Shown: in pieces, positions 1 through 8,340 of the stretch | Layout: every line of letters begins with the position of its first letter | How positions within the stretch are numbered: the first letter of the stretch is position 1 | The notes under the pieces: model-generated | What the model was told of the DNA's origin: nothing | What the model saw: only the letters and a program-made list of their open reading frames with translations | The model's database searches: none | DNA from: Burkholderiales bacterium | GTDB taxonomy: Bacteria > Pseudomonadota > Gammaproteobacteria > Burkholderiales > SG8-41 | Direction: 5' to 3' | Length of the DNA: 43,815 nt | Assembly: GCA_020854035.1 (NCBI GenBank) | Contig: JADZGE010000092.1 | Span: 1-43,815, forward strand | Program-made: the position numbers and the translations under genes

Positions 1-1079
1 TAACCTTCGATGAGCGGCACCCCCATCGCCTGCTGCCAGCGTTGCGCCACCGTGCGCGTCACCGCCATGCCGCCCGCGACGGCGAGCTTCAACGCCCCGC
101 CGTTCGCCGCGCGAACGCCCGCGAAGCCCTCGTGGTTGAGCAGCGCGTGGTAGAGCGTGTTGACGCCGGTGATGGCCGTGAAGCGCGTGCGCTTCAACTC
201 CGCCACGAAGCGCGGCAGGTCGCGCGGATCGGCGACGAGCACGTTCCGGCCGCCCAGCTTCACGAAGAGGAGCAGGTTCGCGGTAAGGGCGAAGATGTGA
301 TAGAGCGGCAGCGCGGTCACCACCGTTTCTTCCCCTTCCCCCAGGCTCATGCCGATCCACGCCGCCGTCTGCTCGACGTTCGCGACCAGGTTGCCGTGCG
401 TGAGGATCGCGGCTGTCGGGCGGCCGGTCGTGCCGCCGGTGTACTGGAAGAGCGCCGTGTCGTACGGGCTCGCCGCGGCGGGGGCGAGCGGATGCACCGC
501 GCCGCGCCGCAGCGCTTCCCGGAACCCGACCGCGCCCGGGATGCGCCACGCCGGGACCGTGCGCCGCAGGTGCTTCACGACGAGGTTGACGAGCAGCCGG
601 CGCGCGGCGGGCAGCAGGTCGCCGGGCGCCGTGGTGACGACGCGCCGCACGCGCGTGCCCGCGAGGGCGTGCTCGAGCGTCGCCGCGAAGTTCTCCAGCA
701 CCACCGCCATGACCGCGCCGGAGTCGGCGAGCTGGTGCTCCAGCTCGGAGGCCGTGTAGAGCGGGTTCACGTTCACCACGACCGCGCCCGCGCGCAGCGC
801 GCCGAAGAAAGCCACCGGATACTGCAGGAGGTTGGGCAGCATGATCGCGACGCGCTCTCCCCGGGCGATCCCGCTCTCGTGCTGCAGGAACGCCGCGAAA
901 TCGCGCGTCAACCGTTCGAACTCCCCGTAGGTGAGTTCCGTGCCCATGCTCGCGAATGCCGGCCGTTCGCGAAACCGCGCGCAACTCGCCAGCATGAGCT
1001 CGACGAGCGAGGGGTGGGCCCGCGGGTCGATCTCCGCGGGCACGCCGGGCGGGTACGATGCAAGCCAGATCTTGTTCAA
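1..1079 (-). CDS. fadD: long-chain acyl-CoA ligase (AMP-binding), C-terminus beyond window
   Basis: Reads on the minus strand from a TTG at 1079 and leaves the window at base 1, so about 360 N-terminal residues are visible and the C-terminal part is missing. The family activates fatty acids with ATP and CoA through an acyl-adenylate. The start MNKIWLASYPPGVPAEID is typical of proteobacterial FadD. The AMP-binding P-loop YTGGTTGRPTAA is present; the usual FadD form is YTGGTTGxxKGA, so the lysine after the glycine-rich stretch is replaced here. The later segment ALPLYHIFALT is also characteristic. The TTG lies 2 nt after the rtcB stop, suggesting co-transcription with rtcB and archease. Confident about the family; the exact substrate chain length is not readable. 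Confidence 0.9.
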   Translation of the reverse strand, partial: MNKIWLASYPPGVPAEIDPRAHPSLVELMLASCARFRERPAFASMGTELTYGEFERLTRDFAAFLQHESGIARGERVAIMLPNLLQYPVAFFGALRAGAVVVNVNPLYTASELEHQLADSGAVMAVVLENFAATLEHALAGTRVRRVVTTAPGDLLPAARRLLVNLVVKHLRRTVPAWRIPGAVGFREALRRGAVHPLAPAAASPYDTALFQYTGGTTGRPTAAILTHGNLVANVEQTAAWIGMSLGEGEETVVTALPLYHIFALTANLLLFVKLGGRNVLVADPRDLPRFVAELKRTRFTAITGVNTLYHALLNHEGFAGVRAANGGALKLAVAGGMAVTRTVAQRWQQAMGVPLIEG

Positions 1080-1081
1080 GG

Positions 1082-2515
1082 CTATCCCTTGATGCAGAGC
1101 TTCGGGCGCAGAAACGCGACGCGGCGCGCGAGGCCCGCGCCTTCCGTCGCCTCGGCGACAAGGTCGACGTCCTTGTACGCGCCCGGCGCTTCCTCGGCCA
1201 CGCCCCGCAGCGAGCGGGTACGCACCAGGATGCCCCTCGCCGCGAGCTCGTCGACGAGCGCCCTGCCGTGCCAGCGCTTGAGCGCCTGCTTGCGGCTCAT
1301 CGCGCGGCCCGCCCCGTGGCTGGCGGACGACCAGGCCCGCGCCTCGCTCGCGGCGGTGCCCGCGAGGATCCAGGAGCCGGTGCCCATGCTGCCGCCGATG
1401 ACGACCGGCTGCCCGGCGTCGCGGTAGCGCGCGGGGAGCGCGGGGTGCCCCGGGCCTAACGCCCGTGTCGCGCCCTTGCGGTGAACGTAGAGGAGCCGGC
1501 TCCTCCCGTCCACCACGTGCCGCTCGGCCTTGCAGGTGTTGTGGGATACGTCGAACAGGGTCTCGAGTTCGGCGCGCGGGAACTCGCGCGCGAACGCCGC
1601 GCGCGTCACGTGCGCGAGCATCTGGCGGTTGGCGAGCGCGCAGTTCATCGCGGCGTTCATCGCCCCGATGTATTCGCGGCCCTCCGGCGTGTCGATGGGC
1701 GCGCAGGCGAGCTCGCGATCCGGCAGCCGTATGCCGAGCCGGGCCGCGCCCTGCGCGAGGCTCACGAGGTAGTCGGTGCCGATCTGGTGGCCGAGCCCGC
1801 GCGAGCCGCAGTGGATGGACACGACGAGCCTGCCCGGACTCAAGCCGTATGCGCGCGCCGCCGCCTCGTCGTGGATGCGGTCCACCACCTGCACCTCGAG
1901 GTAGTGGTTGCCGGAACCGAGCGTGCCCATCTCGCCGCGCCGGCGCTTCTTGGCGAGCGCGGAGACGTTCGCCGGTACGGGATGCGCCACGCAACCGCCG
2001 TCCTCGACGTACTCGAGATCGGCCGCCGTGCCGTAGCCGCGCTCGACCGCCCAGCGCGCGCCGCGCGCGAGCACCTCGTCGAGTTCGTCCGCGCGCAGCT
2101 TGAGCGGACCTTCCTCTCCCACGCCCGCCGGAATCTTCTCAGAGAGCTCCCGCGCGAGCGAGGGCAGGCGCTCCGCCGCCTCCGCGAGCCGGAGATTGGA
2201 GCGGAGGCACCGTATGCCGCACGAGATGTCGAAGCCGACGCCGCCCGCGGAGATGATCCCGCCCGCCTCCGGATCGAATGCCGCCACTCCGCCGATCGGG
2301 AAGCCGTACCCCCAATGGGCATCCGGCATGGTCATGGCGGGGCCGACAAGCCCCGGCAGGCGCGCCACGTTCGTGATCTGCTCGAGCACCTTGTCGTCCA
2401 TCGTCTCGAGGAGCGGGCGGCTGCCGTAGAGCTTCACCTCGCCCCGGCGCTCGCCGGGCGCGGGCGGAACGGTCCACGACCATTCGTCGATCTGGCGCAG
2501 GCGGGAAAGGTCCAT
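1082..2515 (-). CDS. rtcB: RtcB-type RNA-splicing ligase
   Basis: A 477-residue protein of full family length. RtcB joins 2',3'-cyclic-phosphate or 3'-phosphate RNA ends to 5'-OH ends using GTP and Mn2+, through a guanylylated histidine. Visible signatures in order are PDAHWGYGFPIGGVAAFD, GGVGFDISCGIR (metal-binding Cys), SGNHYLEVQ, SIHCGSRGLGHQIG, DVSHNTCKAE, HRKGATRA, GSMGTGSW and ASHGAGRAMSR, which carries the histidine expected to be guanylylated. It follows the archease gene on the same strand, separated by a 103-bp spacer filled by an inverted word-repeat, and is followed 2 nt later by the acyl-CoA ligase. Neither RtcR nor RtcA is visible, so the sigma-54 control of the E. coli locus is not evident here. 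Confidence 0.96.
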   Translation of the reverse strand: MDLSRLRQIDEWSWTVPPAPGERRGEVKLYGSRPLLETMDDKVLEQITNVARLPGLVGPAMTMPDAHWGYGFPIGGVAAFDPEAGGIISAGGVGFDISCGIRCLRSNLRLAEAAERLPSLARELSEKIPAGVGEEGPLKLRADELDEVLARGARWAVERGYGTAADLEYVEDGGCVAHPVPANVSALAKKRRRGEMGTLGSGNHYLEVQVVDRIHDEAAARAYGLSPGRLVVSIHCGSRGLGHQIGTDYLVSLAQGAARLGIRLPDRELACAPIDTPEGREYIGAMNAAMNCALANRQMLAHVTRAAFAREFPRAELETLFDVSHNTCKAERHVVDGRSRLLYVHRKGATRALGPGHPALPARYRDAGQPVVIGGSMGTGSWILAGTAASEARAWSSASHGAGRAMSRKQALKRWHGRALVDELAARGILVRTRSLRGVAEEAPGAYKDVDLVAEATEGAGLARRVAFLRPKLCIKG

Positions 2516-2530
2516 GTTTCAGTTCAGATT

Positions 2531-2614
2531 GGCCGCAGAGACGCAGGGACCGCAGAGACCCCGTAGCAGGTTTCGGACGGGCCCATTGCTCTGCGGCCTC
2601 TGCGCCTCCGTGGC
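2531..2614. repeat. inverted intergenic word-repeat, 'gcagagacgcag' type
   Basis: Left arm 2531-2560 is built of GCAGAGAC/GCAGGGAC words. Right arm 2589-2614 is its approximate reverse complement (about 21 of 26 positions match by eye). The loop is about 28 nt. It fills nearly the whole spacer between archease and rtcB and contains no plausible gene. The repeated-word structure resembles the short palindromic intergenic elements of many proteobacterial genomes; copy number here cannot be judged from one window. Confidence 0.6.
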
Positions 2615-2618
2615 GAAT

Positions 2619-3056
2619 TCAGACATCGACGACGCAGCGGGCTTCCCAGCCCGTGTCCGTCTGCTTGACGGACAGCATGGTGAGCGTCGCGCCCTTCACT
2701 TCGACCCCGCGATCGGCGCCCCGACGCCACGGCTCGCCCCGCGCGCCCCCGCGCCAGCGCACGCCGTCGCGTTCGACCCAGAAGCGGGCGAGCGCGAGGC
2801 CGTGCTCGCGCGCCGCCGCGATGAGCGCGTTCAGCCAGCGCACGAGCGCAATCTCGAGGTCGGCTTCCTCGAACTCAACGGTAACCGCCTCTTCCGCCAT
2901 CAGCGATGCGGGATCGGCCATGATCGCGAAGGTGGCCCGGGCCGCGTCCTCGAACGCCTCCTCCACGGTAGCGCCGCGCCCGATCACGCCGACGTCGGCG
3001 TCGTGCTCGAAATAGGCGTCGCCGCCCGCGGGTTGAACCGGGGGTGCTTCGCTCAT
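2619..3056 (-). CDS. archease (RtcB activator)
   Basis: A 145-residue protein, full length for archease. Archeases are small metal-binding proteins that speed up guanylylation and turnover of RtcB. The N-terminal YFEHDADVGVIGRGATVEEAFEDAA segment region carries the conserved His-Asp-Ala-Asp acidic motif, and the central stretch with LVRWLNALI is also typical. It ends in a short beta-rich tail (CVVDV). It is immediately upstream of rtcB on the same strand, the classical functional pair. An FNR-type box at 3123-3136 with a TAGCAT hexamer 21 nt away on this strand could drive the transcript. Confidence 0.92.
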   Translation of the reverse strand: MSEAPPVQPAGGDAYFEHDADVGVIGRGATVEEAFEDAARATFAIMADPASLMAEEAVTVEFEEADLEIALVRWLNALIAAAREHGLALARFWVERDGVRWRGGARGEPWRRGADRGVEVKGATLTMLSVKQTDTGWEARCVVDV

Positions 3057-3122
3057 CGCCGGTACCGCCCCTCGATCCCGTTGCTGGACGGGTTCATGCT
3101 AGGTCGAGCCTGCCGCCGTGCC

Positions 3123-3136
3123 TTGATCTGAGTCAA
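3123..3136. promoter_or_regulatory. FNR/ANR-type box, divergent promoter candidate
   Basis: TTGATCTGAGTCAA, one mismatch to TTGAT-N4-ATCAA. On the minus strand a TAGCAT -10-like hexamer (3096-3101) begins after a 21-nt gap, facing archease-rtcB. On the plus strand CAGAAT follows after a similar gap, facing the small genes at 3208 and 3403. This is close to class II FNR promoter geometry in both directions. Confidence 0.55.
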
Positions 3137-3207
3137 ACCATGCAGGATCCCGGGGCGCAGAATGCCTAGGTTGCGCAGGCATCAGGATTCTCCATCATGG
3201 CCTCGTT

Positions 3208-3399
3208 ATGAAACGGGTTCTCGTCAGGCACAGGCGCGCGAGGCGCGTCATCGGCGTGGTGCTGGTCGTCCTCGGCGGCGGCTTCATGTGGCTCGCGCCG
3301 GAAACCCCGGTGGGCGCGGCGCTGCTCGCGACGGGAATACTGCTGGAAATTGCCGGCATCACGCTTGAGCATCGCCAGGGCCGAGCCGGCAAGGACTGA
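3208..3399 (+). CDS. small membrane protein, unknown
   Basis: A 63-residue ORF with a very basic N-terminus (KRVLVRHRRARR) followed by two hydrophobic helices (about residues 14-28 and 35-50) and a charged tail. I do not recognise the family. Support comes from the coherent membrane-protein composition, the FNR-type box about 70 bp upstream, and the 3-nt spacing to the next small ORF, which suggests a two-gene unit. No strong ribosome-binding site precedes the ATG, so the start is uncertain. Confidence 0.5.
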   Translation: MKRVLVRHRRARRVIGVVLVVLGGGFMWLAPETPVGAALLATGILLEIAGITLEHRQGRAGKD

Positions 3400-3402
3400 C
3401 CG

Positions 3403-3609
3403 ATGCCGTGGAACGCCGAGTACTATCCGGTGTCCATGAAGAACCTGCACCCGCGCGTGAGGCTGAAGGCCATCGACATCGCGAACGCGTTGCTGGAATC
3501 GGGGCACCCGGAAGGACAGGCCATCCGGATCGGCATCGCCTCCGCCCGGCGCTGGTCTTCGGCCCACGCGGTGCGCAACGGCTACGGCCGGCACTGCAAC
3601 GGCAGGTGA
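3403..3609 (+). CDS. conserved small protein of unknown function
   Basis: A 68-residue protein beginning MPWNAEYYPVSMKNL, followed by a helical stretch with KAIDIANALLESG and GQAIRIGIASARRW. I recall similar short uncharacterised proteins in beta- and alphaproteobacteria with the pattern MPW-x4-YP-x-SM...KAI-x-IANALL...AI-x-IA-x-A-x-x-W. In those the protein ends soon after the final Trp; here an extra tail (SSAHAVRNGYGRHCNGR) runs toward the repeat-rich spacer at 3636, so the C-terminus may have been altered. No function can be assigned. Confidence 0.6.
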   Translation: MPWNAEYYPVSMKNLHPRVRLKAIDIANALLESGHPEGQAIRIGIASARRWSSAHAVRNGYGRHCNGR

Positions 3610-3635
3610 CCCGGATCCAGCAATCGAAGCACGCT

Positions 3636-3682
3636 TCCGCATCCCCCTGTTTCCTCCGTTGCCTTCTGTTCGATTTCTGCAG
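3636..3682. repeat. intergenic word-repeat, 'cctctgtttcctccgttgcc' type
   Basis: A CT-rich stretch with TGTTTCC, CCGTTGCC and TTCTGTTC words in the 147-bp gap before the ABC ATPase gene. It resembles one arm of the dispersed word-repeats seen elsewhere in the window, but no clear inverted partner arm is visible. It is strikingly lower in GC than its surroundings. Confidence 0.4.
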
Positions 3683-3756
3683 GACCGGAGAACGGGTGCC
3701 CGGCACCGTGTGCACCGCCGTTTTCCCAGTATGATCCGGCAACCCGCGAGCTCCCG

Positions 3757-4488
3757 ATGTCCGCCGCCCCCCATTCCCCCGGCACGCAAACCGTCTTTGA
3801 GGCGCACGGCCTCACCAAGACCTACCGCATGGGCGCGACCGAGGTCCATGCGCTGCGCGGAGTGGATCTCACGGTCGTGCGCGGCGAATTCATCGTGCTG
3901 CTCGGTCCCTCGGGCAGCGGCAAATCGACGTTGCTCAACATACTCGGCGGGCTGGACACGCCGACGAGCGGGGAAGTCCGGTTCCTCGAGCACGATCTCG
4001 CGCGCGCGGACGAGGCCGCGCTGACGCGCTACCGGCGCACGCATGTCGGGTTCGTCTTTCAGTTCTACAATCTCATTCCCGCCCTCACGGCGCGCGAGAA
4101 CGTCGCGCTCGTGACCGACATCGCCTCGGACCCGATGCCGGCGCGCGAAGCGCTCGAATGGGTGGGACTGGGCGAGCGGCTCGACCATTTCCCGTCCCAG
4201 CTCTCCGGCGGCGAACAGCAGCGCGTGGCGATCGCGCGCGCCATCGCCAAGCGCCCGCAGGTGCTGCTCTGCGACGAGCCGACCGGCGCGCTCGACTACG
4301 AGACCGGCAAGCTCGTGCTGGAGGTGATCGCCCGGATCAATGCCGAGCTCGGCACGACCGCAATGGTGATCACCCACAACGCCGCCATAGCGGGAATGGC
4401 CGACCGGGTGCTCAGGCTCGGCGCCGGGCGCATCGCGGGCGAGAGCCGCCCCGAGCGGAAGCTTTCCCCGGCAGAGATCGCCTGGTAG
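3757..4488 (+). CDS. ABC exporter ATP-binding protein (LolD/MacB class)
   Basis: A 243-residue nucleotide-binding subunit with every motif intact: Walker A GPSGSGKS (residues 50-57), Q-loop FQFYNLIP (Gln about 102), signature LSGGEQQR (149-156), Walker B VLLCDEP (about 169-175), D-loop GALD, and the switch histidine in VITHN (about 207). The [14 protein letters not shown] opening and the short length place it in the LolD/MacB/FtsE group, which works with FtsX-like permeases rather than importers. The permease (4709) and HlyD-like adaptor (7069) follow on the same strand, giving a DevBCA- or MacAB-like tripartite exporter. The cargo is not evident. Confidence 0.93.
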   Translation: MSAAPHSPGTQTVFEAHGLTKTYRMGATEVHALRGVDLTVVRGEFIVLLGPSGSGKSTLLNILGGLDTPTSGEVRFLEHDLARADEAALTRYRRTHVGFVFQFYNLIPALTARENVALVTDIASDPMPAREALEWVGLGERLDHFPSQLSGGEQQRVAIARAIAKRPQVLLCDEPTGALDYETGKLVLEVIARINAELGTTAMVITHNAAIAGMADRVLRLGAGRIAGESRPERKLSPAEIAW

Positions 4489-4500
4489 AGGCCAGGACGC

Positions 4501-4695
4501 CGCCGATGAACGCCGATGAACGCCGATGCAACCCGCGCACTCGGCATTCGTACCGCGAGCGCTGCGGATGCCGCCACGTGTCAAGGCCGGAGGAACCGGG
4601 AAACGCACTCGGACCACGTGCCACTGCGTGGGCTGCTGCCCCGAAGGGAACAGGCCCCGTATCCTCGATCGGCGTCCATCGGCGTGCATCGGCGG
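4501..4695. repeat. inverted intergenic word-repeat, 'cgccgatgaa' type, inside the exporter operon
   Basis: Left arm 4501-4529 consists of three CGCCGATGAA/C words. Right arm 4668-4695 is the near-perfect reverse complement (about three mismatches). The roughly 140-nt loop has no convincing gene. The element occupies most of the 220-bp gap between the ATPase and permease genes, which are normally close or overlapping. Confidence 0.7.
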
Positions 4696-4708
4696 CTGAA
4701 TTCACTGC

Positions 4709-7072
4709 ATGAAATCGCTCGACCGCAAGCTTCTCCGCGATATCCGGGCGCTTAAGACGCAGGTCGCCTCCATCGCGCTCGTCATCGCCTGCGGCATCGC
4801 GGCGTTCATCGGGTCGTTCTCGACCCACGAGTCGCTGCTCTTCTCGCGCGAGCAGTACTACGACTCGGCGCGCTTCGCGCACCTCTTCGCGACGGTCAAG
4901 CGTGCGCCCGCGACGCTCGCCGAGGCGCTGCGCGCCATCCCGGGCGTGCAGGAAGTCGAGACGCGCGTGACGCGCGACGCGCAGCTCTCCATCGAGGGCG
5001 TCCTGCCGCCCATGATCGCGCGCCTTACCGGGGTCGATTTCGAGCGGCCGCCGAGCGTCAACCGCCTGACGCTGTCGAGCGGGCGCTGGCCCGCGCCCGG
5101 CGCGCGCGGCGAGGCGGCCGTCAACCAGCGGTTCCTGGAGGCGCGGCGCCTGAAGCTCGGCGAGCGCCTCACCGTGCTCGTGAACGGCAAGCTCGAGCAC
5201 ATGACGCTCGTCGGCACGGCGCTCTCCCCGGAGTACATCTACGCCACGCGCGGCGGCGGCATGCCCGACGACGAGTGGTTCGCCGCGCTGTGGATGGACG
5301 GAAAGGCTCTCGCGGCGGCGTTCAACATGGAGGGCGCGTTCAACTCCGTCGTCGTGCGCCTCGCGCGCGGTGCTTCGCTCGAACCCGCGGTCGAGGCACT
5401 CGACCGCGCGCTCGAACCCTACGGAGGATTCGGGGCGGTACGGCGCGAGGATCAGGTCTCGCACAAGATCCTTTCGCAGGAAATCAACCAGCAGCGCGTG
5501 TGGGGCATGTTCCTGCCGGCCGTCTTCCTCTTCGTGGCCGGGTTCATCCTGAACGTCGTGCTCCACCGGCAGGTGAACGCCCAGCGCGGCGAGATCGCCG
5601 CCCTGAAAGCGCTCGGCTACGAAGATCGCGTGATCGCCCGGCACTACCTCAAGTTCGCGGCGTGCATCGCCGCGCTGGGCGTCGCCGCCGGGGCGGCACT
5701 CGGGTGGTGGCTCGGAACGGCAATGACCGGGCTCTATACCGAGTTCTTCCATTTCCCGCGCTTCAACTTCCTCGTGCGCCCGTGGGTGGTCGCGACCGGC
5801 GCGGGCGTCGCGCTGGCGGCGGCGTTCGGTGGCACGCTCGCGGCGATACGCGGCGTCGTCCGGCTGCGCGCCGCGGAAGCGCTGCGCCCGCCGGCGCCGG
5901 CGGAGTTCCGCCCGCTCGTGGTCGAGCGGCTCGGCTACGCCAGCGTGTTCACGCCGGCCCAGCGCATGATCCTGCGCAACCTCGAGAGAAAGCCGGTACG
6001 CGCCGCCGTCACCGTCCTCGGCATCGCGGGCTCCGTGGCGATCCTCCTCGCCGGCACGTTCTGGAGCGACGCGGTCGAGTACTTCATGGACGTGCAGTTC
6101 AACCAGGTGCAGCGCGCCGGCGTCATCGTGGGCTTCGCCGAGCCGGTGGAGAGCGGCGTGACGCGGGAGCTCGCGCGCCTGCCGGGCGTCAAGGCCGCGG
6201 AGGCTTCGCGCACGATACCCGTGCGCCTGCGCGCCGGCCACCGCTCCTACCGCACCGCGCTGACCGGCCTTTCCGACGAGGCGCGGCTGCAGCGCATCCT
6301 CGACCCGGAGCTGGGCGAGTCGCGTCCCCTGCCGGGCGGCGTCGTGCTGACCACGCGCCTCGCGAGCCGGCTTGGCCTCGCGCCCGGGGACACCGTGATC
6401 GCGGAAATGCTGGAAGGCAAGCGCGTGAAGGCGGAAGTGCGCGTCGCCGGCACGGTGCGCGAAATGGCCGGAATGAACGCCTACATGCGCCTGCCGGAAC
6501 TTAACCGCCTCGCGCGCGAGGGCGACGTGGTATCCGTCGCGGGGCTGCTCGCCGAACGCGCCGAGGAGCCGCGGCTTCTCGCGCGCCTGAAGGAAATACC
6601 GGCGGCGGCGATCGTCATCGTCAACCGGACGCTTCTCGACACCTTCCGCGCGACGACCGCCCGCAACATCATCTTCTTCACCACGATCCTGACGCTTTTC
6701 GCCGCGACCATCGCCGTCGGGGTGGTGTACAACAACGCCCGCATCCAGCTCGCCGAGCGCGCGTGGGAGCTCGCGAGTCTGCGCGTGCTCGGCTTCACCC
6801 GCGGTGAAGTCTCGGTGCTGCTGCTGGGGGAGCTCGCGCTGGAGATCGCGCTCGCCATACCGCTCGGCTTTCTCGCCGGCTACGGTCTTTGCGCGGCGCT
6901 CATCGCCCTCATGATGCACGAGGAGGTGATCGAGTTTCCGCTTATCATCTTCCCGCCGACCTATCTCTACGCCGGCGCGGTGGTGGCCGCGGCGGGCGTG
7001 CTGAGCGCGCTCATCGTGAGGAACCGCATCGACAACCTGGATCTCGTCGCGGTGCTGAAGACGCGGGAATGA
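4709..7072 (+). CDS. FtsX-like ABC transporter permease
   Basis: A 787-residue inner-membrane permease with two FtsX-like halves. An N-terminal helix (about residues 15-38) is followed by a large periplasmic region. A helix cluster at about 265-390 contains the cytoplasmic REIA-like coupling segment (GEIAALKALGYEDRVIARH), then comes a helix near 430-450 and a second periplasmic region. The final helix cluster (about 650-780) has a second coupling segment (WELASLRVLGFTRGEV). This is the double-length arrangement found in exporters of lipids, peptides or hydrophobic compounds. The last four bases overlap the adaptor start (ATGA), so the two are translationally coupled. Substrate unknown. Confidence 0.9.
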   Translation: MKSLDRKLLRDIRALKTQVASIALVIACGIAAFIGSFSTHESLLFSREQYYDSARFAHLFATVKRAPATLAEALRAIPGVQEVETRVTRDAQLSIEGVLPPMIARLTGVDFERPPSVNRLTLSSGRWPAPGARGEAAVNQRFLEARRLKLGERLTVLVNGKLEHMTLVGTALSPEYIYATRGGGMPDDEWFAALWMDGKALAAAFNMEGAFNSVVVRLARGASLEPAVEALDRALEPYGGFGAVRREDQVSHKILSQEINQQRVWGMFLPAVFLFVAGFILNVVLHRQVNAQRGEIAALKALGYEDRVIARHYLKFAACIAALGVAAGAALGWWLGTAMTGLYTEFFHFPRFNFLVRPWVVATGAGVALAAAFGGTLAAIRGVVRLRAAEALRPPAPAEFRPLVVERLGYASVFTPAQRMILRNLERKPVRAAVTVLGIAGSVAILLAGTFWSDAVEYFMDVQFNQVQRAGVIVGFAEPVESGVTRELARLPGVKAAEASRTIPVRLRAGHRSYRTALTGLSDEARLQRILDPELGESRPLPGGVVLTTRLASRLGLAPGDTVIAEMLEGKRVKAEVRVAGTVREMAGMNAYMRLPELNRLAREGDVVSVAGLLAERAEEPRLLARLKEIPAAAIVIVNRTLLDTFRATTARNIIFFTTILTLFAATIAVGVVYNNARIQLAERAWELASLRVLGFTRGEVSVLLLGELALEIALAIPLGFLAGYGLCAALIALMMHEEVIEFPLIIFPPTYLYAGAVVAAAGVLSALIVRNRIDNLDLVAVLKTRE

Positions 7073-8253
7073 GGACGCACAACAAGCTGCTGCTGGCGAC
7101 GGGGCTCGCCGCGGTCGCGGCGCTCGCGGTATGGGCGCTCGAGCCGCGGCCGATCACGGTGGAGCTCGCGCAGGTGGCACGAGGCGCGTTCGAGCAGGGC
7201 GTAGCCGATGACGGCCGCACGCGGGTACGCGAGCGCTACGTCGTGCACGCGCCGCTCGCCGGGCGGCTCGACCGGATCCGGCTCAAGGCCGGCGATCCGG
7301 TGAAGCGGGGGGAGGTCGTCGCCCTGCTCTCGCCCAGCGTGCCGGCGCTGCTCGACGCGCGCTCCGTGCGGGAGCTCTCGGCGCGCGTGGGCGCCGCCGA
7401 GGCGCAGCTCGCGCGCTCGCGCGCGGACCTCGCCCGCGTGAGCGCGCAGCGCGAGCAGGCGAAGGCGGATCTCGAGCGCCAGTCGCGCCTGAGCCGGGAA
7501 GGCTTCGTGTCGCCCGCCGTGCTCGAGCAGGCGGAACTCGCGCTGCGCACGGCGGAGAGGACCGTGGACGCCGCGCGCTTCGGGGAGGAGGCCGCGGGGC
7601 ACGAACTCGCGCAGGCGCGCGCCGCGCTCTCGCGCTACCGCAGCGGCGACGCCGGCGCGAAGTGGGAGGTGCTCTCTCCGGTCACGGGCGCGGTGCTGAA
7701 AGTGGTGCAGGAAAGCGAAGGCAACGTCGCCCTCGGCGCCGCGCTCCTCGAACTCGCCGATTCACGCAGCCTCGAGGCCGTGGTTGACGTCCTCTCGCAG
7801 GAATCGGTCGCGATCCGGCCGGGCATGCCGGCGCGCATCGAGCTCGGTCGCGGCGTCGCGCCGCTCGCGGCGCGCGTGCGCCTCGTCGAGCCCGCCGCTT
7901 TCACCAAGTTCTCCGCGCTGGGCGTGGAGGAGCAACGCGTGAACGTGGTGCTCGACTTCGCCGAGCCGCTCGACCGCGTGCGGACGCTCGGCGACGGCTT
8001 CCGCGTCGAGGCGACGATCGTCACCCGGCGCGTCGAGGGGGCCGTCAAGGCGCCGCTCGGCGCGCTCTTCCGCGACGGCGAGGGCTGGGCGGTGTTCGTC
8101 TCGGAGGGCGAGCGGGCGGTGAAGCGCCCGGTCAGGGCGCCGCAGCGCAACGGCACCGAGGCGCTCGTCGAGGAAGGCTTGACGCCGGGGGAGAAAGTGG
8201 TGCTCTACCCGCCGGATGCGCTGAAGGATGGCGCGCGCATCCGTGCGCGCTGA
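7069..8253 (+). CDS. HlyD-family periplasmic adaptor subunit
   Basis: A 394-residue membrane-fusion protein starting at the ATG that overlaps the permease stop (ATGA). One N-terminal anchor helix (about residues 6-23) is followed by a beta-barrel/lipoyl half with YVVHAPLAGRLDRIRLKAGDPVKRGEVVA. A long alpha-helical hairpin with heptad-like AEAQLARSRADLARVSAQ stretches spans about 100-190. Next are the second lipoyl half (VLSPVTGAVLKV) and beta-barrel and membrane-proximal domains. Such proteins bridge an inner-membrane ABC permease to an outer-membrane channel; no TolC-like gene is in the window, so the outer component would be encoded elsewhere. Confidence 0.92.
   Translation: MRTHNKLLLATGLAAVAALAVWALEPRPITVELAQVARGAFEQGVADDGRTRVRERYVVHAPLAGRLDRIRLKAGDPVKRGEVVALLSPSVPALLDARSVRELSARVGAAEAQLARSRADLARVSAQREQAKADLERQSRLSREGFVSPAVLEQAELALRTAERTVDAARFGEEAAGHELAQARAALSRYRSGDAGAKWEVLSPVTGAVLKVVQESEGNVALGAALLELADSRSLEAVVDVLSQESVAIRPGMPARIELGRGVAPLAARVRLVEPAAFTKFSALGVEEQRVNVVLDFAEPLDRVRTLGDGFRVEATIVTRRVEGAVKAPLGALFRDGEGWAVFVSEGERAVKRPVRAPQRNGTEALVEEGLTPGEKVVLYPPDALKDGARIRAR
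8233..8250 (+). terminator. short GC hairpin at the end of the adaptor gene
   Basis: A 7-bp perfect stem (GCGCGCA/TGCGCGC) with a TCCG loop directly before the stop codon. There is no T-run, so an intrinsic-terminator role is uncertain. Confidence 0.25.
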
Positions 8254-8340
8254 GCGGCGAATCCGCGGCGAAGTACGGTTATAGTCCGCAGGACCGGCGT
8301 AACCTTGATGGAAACAAACCGACACACAGGAGCTTCCCCG

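Noticed and set aside
4501..4695. CRISPR-like direct repeats
   Set aside because: Contiguous short words without spacers, arranged as inverted arms; no cas genes present.
4412..6919. A very long open frame antisense to the ABC permease (and similar long antisense frames opposite the heme-copper, cytochrome b and narH genes)
   Set aside because: Arg/His/Gly/Glu-rich low-complexity products with no motif; an expected by-product of high GC opposite genuine membrane-protein genes.
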